54,239 nucleotides of DNA from Heterotrichella gracilis. Taxonomy: Eukaryota > Sar > Xanthophyceae > Tribonematales > Xanthonemataceae. A model generated the notes under the pieces. It saw only the letters and a list, made by a program, of their open reading frames with translations. It searched no databases and was not told the origin of the DNA. The translations under genes and the position numbers were made by a program. Of this stretch, positions 48,287 to 54,239 are shown piece by piece (within the stretch, counting starts at the first letter, position 1; every line of letters starts with the position of its first letter). The stretch covers positions 1 through 54,239 of the forward strand of contig JAULBX010025942.1 of NCBI GenBank assembly GCA_032358255.1. Direction: 5' to 3'.

Positions 48287-50122
48287 GAGCTGCATGCGAG
48301 GGGGCTGCTGCAAGGGGAATGGTGCAAAAGGGCATGGGGTGGGGAAGGGTGGTGCACAATTAGACGAGGGTGCCCACCTACTGTCTGACTCAGAGGTGAG
48401 TATGCTTTTATGCGCTCTAGCGGCTAGCTTGCAGTACAAATGCATGGCGGACAAGTGTGGCGAATTGCTCACAAACCTCTGCCAAATGTCAGCTGGTGAA
48501 CCAGCGGCAATTTTCTTCGTGGCAAAATGAATATCATGGCACTGGAAACATGCATTGCATAATAATCGCACATGATTTGCACTGTTGCACTGACACATTA
48601 ACAACGGCCATCTGAGTATTGGGAGGCATAGAGTCTTGAGATCAGCACTGTGATGCACCAGGTTAAGTTTAACCTTGGGTGCTATGGTTTTGCCAGTGTG
48701 CCTCTCCTCATCCTTTGCTTTTTACAGTATGGTTCAGGGAGTAGGTTTTAGGGTCCTCTTTCGCGTTCAGAGTTTTCAACCATGCAAGCAGGCAGTGCCG
48801 TGACGTGTGTGTCCATACTCAGTAAGCCACTACTAGCAAGCTTGGAATTGCTGACAATCTACAACAGGTTAGGCAGCGACTGCTCCTATGCTCAGGGATG
48901 CAGTTGCGTTCAGTTTTGTCCTTGACTGCTTTTGCGAGAAACTCATCGTAAGTGTGACGATGACCTGCTGTATGGATACTGTACTGACTTGAGGCTCACA
49001 AGCTGTGGGTGGAGCTCTGAAAAGGGCAGTGGACTCGCCCTGGTTGGAGACTTGAAACCAGGGATGATCACATCACGTTGGCAACTTTATGAGCAGCAAA
49101 AACATACATGATTATGCGCTCTCGTATGTACTGTGGGATTGCCTCTGCCACTTAAGTCTGTTCTGCGCTGGTGTGTGGTTTCCATATCAAGCGACTGTAC
49201 GACTCTCTGAACACATATGCAAAGGACAGTATACACGCGACGTACAAAACGTTTGCAGCCAGACTGTTGGGATATCGCAGTGCAAGTCCAGCTGGAAGCT
49301 TCCTTGAGCATGCGACCAGCGTACAGCAGCATGCCGTTCCACCCTGCGACACTGTGCCTCCTGACACGCCAGCAGTCTTGAATAAAGAAGGTAAACCCAG
49401 AACGGAAACCCAGGGTGTGTGACAGGGTGTGGTTGGCACTACATTGCACTGCAAGTTGCAGTAACCCACGCCCTTTCTTGGACATCTCCGCTGCCACAAG
49501 GCATCAAGGAAGCCAGTGAACTGTTTCGGTAGACCAGTTGTGTTTGTCAGTGCCAGGCGGGTGGTTCACGGCAGTGTTTGAACAGAGTTTAGGGTGTGCA
49601 ACAAATGCATGCATGCATATGCGCCCATGTGCATGCATATCCATAAACGTATTCAAGCAATATCCAGCGTTGCAAGCATATCTTGAACATGGCTGAGATG
49701 CAGCCGGATAATGAATTCAGTTGTATCCAACCCATTTATGGCGGATATTGCTGCAGGGACCTGACACTGCAAACCTGCAAACCATAATCTTGGTGGGGGA
49801 TCGCGTGCTGTCCATACTTGGAGTGGATCCGTTGCTTCCACACAGGTGACCATAAAAAAGTAGATGTTTTTGTGGTGATAGGTGCAGGCATGCCAACATG
49901 GGACATCTCATGCACAGTCCACTAGGCCAAGTGGTGTGGTACATGCATGAAAGCTGCTGCTCGGGGCTTGTCTTGCATTGTCCTTCCCAAACCTTGCATC
50001 TTCCGCTACCTCTAGCCACACCTGCTCATCAATCACTGCTTCCCCTTGCCACGCTCACCACCCGCCACCACCTGCAGCAGCTCCCTCGCCCTGGCCCTTG
50101 AAGGGGACAACCGCCACTCCCA
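48287..50122. other. intergenic region, methyltransferase gene / F420-type oxidoreductase gene
   Basis: This 1.8 kb stretch holds the 3' UTR of one gene and the promoter of the next, both on the plus strand. TGCATGCATGCATATG and a second TGCATGCATAT lie at about 49603-49640. No convincing ORF, RNA or repeat array is seen. Confidence 0.4.
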
Positions 50123-51293
50123 ATGGCCACTCCCGAGCTTACGCTTTCCTTCGTTCCGGGGACTGGGCGCATGGGCAAGCTGTTGGCGCAACACTACGCG
50201 CGGCTGGGGTACAACATCCTGATTGGCTCCCGGTCCGAGGAGAAAGCACTGCTGGTAGCTGAGAAGATCGCCACCCAGTATGGAATATACGCAATGGGCA
50301 TGGACAACAAAACAGCTGCGCAAGCCGGGGATATCATCTTCTGGTGCATTCAGGTACCAAAGACAGCTGCCTTGTACCTTTAACAAACTGCAGCCAAGTG
50401 GGCAGCTGTGCACTGCATGTGGTCTTCTCAAAGCCACAGAATGCCACCAGATGGGGTCCCTTACCACACCAGCCATTGCCAAAGGACATGGTCAGTTAGC
50501 ATGCATCGTGGATCTGCGCCACGCCAAGATCATTTGAGGTCAAACTTTGCCAAAATTTATTTATAAGTTTTCTCCAGAATTCTCCCCCGTCTTGCAGGGC
50601 AGCTTGGATGAGCGCAAGGCAGAATTGCAGGAGATGAAGCAGGGGTTGGAGGGCAAGGTTGTCATCGACGTGACCAACATCAACTACCTGCTACCCGCAG
50701 AAAAGTGGGGAACCACGTCATCCACGCTGAAGAACCAGGAGGATCTGGGAGTCCCAGTGCGCTGGACAACGGCCTTCAAAAACACATTCTGGGTACGTTC
50801 AGTTTGAATGGTGTGTTGATGGCAACTGCCAGCGCCTTGTGCATTTGCGCTGGGTTGTTGCAGGAACAGGTCAGAGGGGTCTGCTGTGGTACCCAGCTAA
50901 TCTTACAAGCGGTGTGTTTGGGCAGCTCTGCATGTGCATGTGTCCGGATTACTGCACCTTCAAGCGCAGTTGGGTGGCTGTGCACGGCTGTTGGTAACGC
51001 CAGGGGCCTCTTGTCGTCTGTTGACACACCCTTTGTGTCTCCCTCTGCAGAAACTCCTTGAGAACCCCCCTCCCGCGGCCTCCCCCCACCACGTGTTTGT
51101 TTGTGGGGATGATGCAGAAGCTGTGACCCAGACCATCGAGCTGGTGGACGCCATTGCAGGGTTCAAAGGAGTCCATGCTGGGGGCCTGCAATACAGCCGC
51201 ATTGTGGAGATGATGGGACCCCCATGGATTGTGGAGCTTGACAAGCTGAATAATGATGGGCAGATGACATCTGGCTGGAGGTTTGCGCCTTAG
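50123..51293 (+). CDS. NADP oxidoreductase of the coenzyme F420-dependent (FNO-like) family
   Basis: Three exons: 50123-50353, 50598-50792, 51051-51293. They total 669 nt, or 222 residues. The N-terminus forms a Rossmann fold with the dinucleotide motif PGTGRMGKLLAQHYARLGYN, and the second strand ends GSRSEEKA, where the Ser-Arg pair fits NADP(H) binding. Then come AGDIIFWCIQ and GKVVIDVTNIN at the expected strand positions, and a C-terminal helical part (VFVCGDDAEAVTQTIELVDA, GGLQYSRIVEMMGPPWI). The layout and length match F420-dependent NADP reductases and their STEAP-like relatives. In archaea and actinobacteria these move hydride between F420 and NADP; in an alga the cofactor may differ. 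An in-frame TGA lies shortly before the ATG, supporting the start. No transit peptide is visible. Confidence 0.85.
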
Positions 51294-52513
51294 GTTTGCG
51301 CCATCGAGCACTTGCAAATGTGCCACCTCAACTGAGGCCGCTGCAGTGCACGGCTTGCTCACTGTGGTGATCACCGAATGCTGGTCACTGATTGATACAT
51401 CTTTGGAATACTTACACATCAAGGGCTGCCGCGTGGGCCACTGTACAGTAGAAATGTGTAGCGATTCGAAGAACTTTTACTTGATTATGAACGGTTATTG
51501 GATGATGTTAGATTGTCGTGTTACACGGCAGCCTTGTTGCAGCAGGACTGGCCTGCAGTTTACGCGCAGATATCCAACACATTATGTAGCCTGCTTGTTC
51601 CCCTGTTCACCCCCCAGACAGGTTGCTAGATTTATGCATCTCAACGCGAATGATATCATACATGCATTTGCGTTGACCTAGCTTCGGTCAGACTCTGGGA
51701 ATGTTCCAGGTGCACCCAGTCCAGTGCCCACCCGTATTGCATGACATATTTGGAATTGCACCAATCATTAGTTTTCCCCCTTGGGGATGCATGGCCGTGG
51801 AATCCATCCGATGTTTAATTTCATATTTGATGTAATTATGTATATACGCATGCGCTGCAGCCTGGCTCGTGGCCCACTGCAATCATCGCCACGATGGCTG
51901 TTTCATGAGGTCCAATGGTTACAAGTTCATCTGATTCAGCTAGCTTGTGCGTTCCTCGCACTGCGCCAAATTGGAATCGATCTGTGTTAGGCTACTTATA
52001 GGCACTTGCTTTAGCATTCAGTGACATATATATATAGCACATAGCACTCGGCCATTGACGAAGGCAATGCAAAAGCAGGGCAGTAAAGTCACTGTCAATA
52101 GTCTAAAACCAATGTAGACCAACTTGGCAAGGATAGAAAACGGGAACATGAACGAGTAACATGGTGCTGAACCAGGTGCAGCCCTTTCCACGTCCAAATC
52201 GGTGAAGGCTGCCAGCTGGCCTTTGCCCAATCCAGGGCATGGCGTTGTCCTATTAGGCAGACATCGCCATTGATTGCTGCATACAATGAAAGACCATCAT
52301 GCTGCATTGATACTACACTACACTTCCTCCGCCAGCAGACACCGCCCAATGCTGTGGCAATGTGCAGGCTAGCTGCCAGGGGGGTGTCTGGGGTATTGTG
52401 CATTCCAGCCACCACATCCCCAAGCTGGCTGTGCCATGCCTGTATTTCTGCCTAGACAGGCTCCAGGCTATCCATGTTCGTTCAGTCTGTGCACTGGTGC
52501 TAGCGTTCCAAGC
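51294..52513. other. convergent intergenic region, F420-type oxidoreductase / NDUFS4
   Basis: This 1.2 kb region carries the 3' UTRs of two convergent genes. A short (TA)n run lies near 52025. No other feature can be supported. Confidence 0.4.
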
Positions 52514-53911
52514 TCAAACCTTTGGCGCCTTTGTCCAGGGCAAGTAGTCCTGCTGAGGGAGGCCCTTCCGCTTCACACTGCAGGGCAGAAAGTACAGCTC
52601 TGCTGAGGGGCATGCTCATATCAACCTTGATCCAGTGAAGCGTAAAACAGCCCAGCATCACATGTCGAGTGCAACTGAAATCGTGCTGGATACCCAGTCT
52701 TGCACGTACCCATTCAGCGCAACCTTTCACATGCAGCCAGCGCATAGGCATTGCGATTTTGTTCCTCAACTGCTCACCCTGACGGCCATGCTTGCTGGCA
52801 AGCACATTTCAGTTCAATGGTCCACCCCACCAAGCCACCAAAATGGCATATGAGTACCTGAAGTTGTCGCCGTAGCCAGCGTACCGCTTGGACCGCTCCA
52901 GGCTCCTCTGGTTGGGCTCCTTCAGCTCATACACCCAGCCGTGCTTGTCACAGAAGGCAATCGCATCCTCCTTGGTGCCAAAGTTGAGTGCCGAGCGGGC
53001 CATGCTCTCCAGAGGGTCAGCAGTTGAAGTCCAGCCGATGAGGGGGTTCTCCCACCTGTGAGGGTGTGTAGTGTGTCAAAATAGATATTAAAGCTTAAAG
53101 CACTGGCTATGTCAATGGGTTGCACGTCCCCTGACCACTGGCCAGTGTGATTGAACCAGATCTGTGAGAAGCCAAGGCTGCAACAGCGCGACGCATGGGG
53201 TGCGTCAAGGCTAGTGCATAGCTGTGGTATTGTGGCGGATGTAGGGTGCGAAAGTGAGTGTCCAACATACTTTTGCTGTGAGTCAAACTCTATTTTCCAT
53301 GGTAGGTTCCTGCCGTCCACGGTCCTTGACAGGCCTTGCTGTTCTGCTGTGCGAGCGGGGGCATAGATAACAGCCTGCAACAAGAGCAGTGGGTAAACCA
53401 GACGTGTGCTGATGTCCCAGGCCATAAGATTGGTGCAACATACTGGTATGGCGTGAGGTACATACTGCCAGCCACACATGGCAATACTATGGTGGCACAC
53501 TTGCATGCCATGGCCGTTTAGGATGCATATGCATGAGATAACAGAACCGCCCAAAAGACAACTGTTTTTTGCACAAGAGAGTTGCACAGCACAGAAAGCA
53601 AGAACATCCGTAAGGAGGCAATCATTCACCCTCCTCACAAGCTAGGATGGTACAGTGTGTGAGGATAGAGCACTGTGGTCGGACATTTAAGCAAGCAAAC
53701 AGAAACAGAAACACTGAATGGTGTCGAAACGGCTGGCATCGATGTTGCTTGGTACGTAGACAAGACTCACCTTGCGGGCTATGACATTGCTGGGGACCCC
53801 AGCTGCCAGCCCTATCTCCCCGTGGGTCGTTGACGAGCTGTCGGCAAAGCAACGCAGCTGTGTTCTCAAGGAAGCGCACAACGTGCCCAACCTGCGTGAT
53901 TGTGGCAACAT
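52514..53911 (-). CDS. NDUFS4: mitochondrial complex I subunit NDUFS4 (18 kDa)
   Basis: Four exons in transcript order: 53911-53771, 53374-53271, 53055-52858, 52577-52514. They total 507 nt, or 168 residues, with every phase closing. The first 25 or so residues (MLPQSRRLGTLCASLRTQLR) form an amphipathic, Arg-rich mitochondrial presequence. Family signatures follow: VIYAPARTAEQQGL, PWKIEFDSQQKWENPLIGWT, ARSALNFGTKEDAIAFCDKH, GWVYELKEPNQRS and YAGYGDNF. NDUFS4 is an accessory subunit of the NADH-binding arm that stabilises complex I assembly. Plant homologues usually stop soon after DNFKW; here the last exon adds about 18 more residues (KRKGLPQQDYLPWTKAPKV), a modest extension. The 5'-most ATG in the exon is used. 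Confidence 0.95.
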
Positions 53912-54239
53912 CTTTGCAGTTTCTGTTTACAAGGGTGCCAAGTGCACCAAGCAGGGGTAAATGCACCCAAGCACCTCAATAGCAGCTACGCCGCAACGCC
54001 AACTGGGCAGCAGCGACTGGCACTGTACAGCCTTTGCTTTAGCTTGCAGGAAAACACCTGCAATCCATGTAAAGCCTCACTTTCAAGGACATTCTTCCCA
54101 CCGTGTATCACAAGGGGGACTATAGTATCAATTTTACAGGAATTTTACAGGAATCAATCAATTTACAAGATTACAAGATTTATTTGACAGTCACATTCAG
54201 GGAGCCAACCCGGGCTCGCGAGACTGTTGGGGGTGCTTG
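53912..54239. promoter_or_regulatory. 5' flank of NDUFS4 to window end
   Basis: These 328 bp should include the NDUFS4 promoter and 5' UTR. A short direct duplication (ATTTTACAGGA twice) lies near 54131-54152. No gene is seen. Confidence 0.4.

Noticed and set aside
1..54239. CRISPR arrays, insertion sequences, prophage or operon structure
   Set aside because: The window is intron-rich eukaryotic nuclear DNA; no regular spacer repeats, transposases or terminal repeats were seen.

Overview
The window is nuclear DNA from an intron-rich eukaryote, most likely a green alga. Protein matches are to plant/algal versions of housekeeping families: a ROF1-type FKBP62/65, a plant-type BOLA4, and an SKP1-like protein of the Arabidopsis ASK21 type. 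Genes have 1-16 exons, GT-AG introns of about 75-800 bp, moderate GC, a probable plastid transit peptide, and TGTAA motifs downstream of some stop codons, as in chlorophytes. A trebouxiophyte (Coccomyxa-like) source is plausible, but this is inference. Most coding sequence is broken into short exons. I rebuilt gene models by hand from splice sites, reading phase and family conservation. For 12 of 14 genes the exon phases close exactly; the G8 gene is cut by the window edge and the GT61 gene has unresolved exons.

Layout (strand): 1-1.6 kb G8-domain protein, truncated (-); 3.1-7.9 kb FKBP62/65 with TPR (-); 9.3-11.6 kb BCCIP (+); 13.4-17.1 kb GT61 glycosyltransferase (-); 17.6-19.3 kb RNA polymerase I subunit RPA12 (+); 20.9-21.8 kb small secreted Cys-rich protein (-); 23.7-24.3 kb BOLA4 (-); 25.1-31.6 kb SKP1-like protein with a very long disordered tail (-); 32.9-35.0 kb mitochondrial ribosomal protein uL2m (+); 36.3-43.5 kb an unrecognised, probably plastid-targeted membrane/coiled-coil protein in 16 exons (-); 44.6-45.1 kb intronless MED21 (-); 46.6-48.3 kb membrane-anchored EGF-like/methyltransferase protein (+); 50.1-51.3 kb F420-dependent-type NADP oxidoreductase (+); 52.5-53.9 kb complex I subunit NDUFS4 (-). 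Intergenic regions of 0.3-1.9 kb hold no convincing genes, RNAs or mobile elements.

The genes do not form an operon or an obvious single system. Loose themes are ribosome/transcription (RPA12, uL2m, MED21), mitochondrial function (uL2m, NDUFS4, possibly BOLA4) and secretory or cell-surface chemistry (G8 protein, GT61, secreted Cys-rich protein, EGF/methyltransferase). The most unusual items are the signal peptide-EGF-methyltransferase-TM protein, the unrecognised plastid-type protein, the SKP1-like protein with 21-residue tandem repeats in its tail, and an RPA12 whose N-terminal zinc ribbon has lost two of four cysteines. Short telomere-like CCCTAAA motifs sit at branch-point distance in several introns, and (TGCA)n tracts are scattered throughout.
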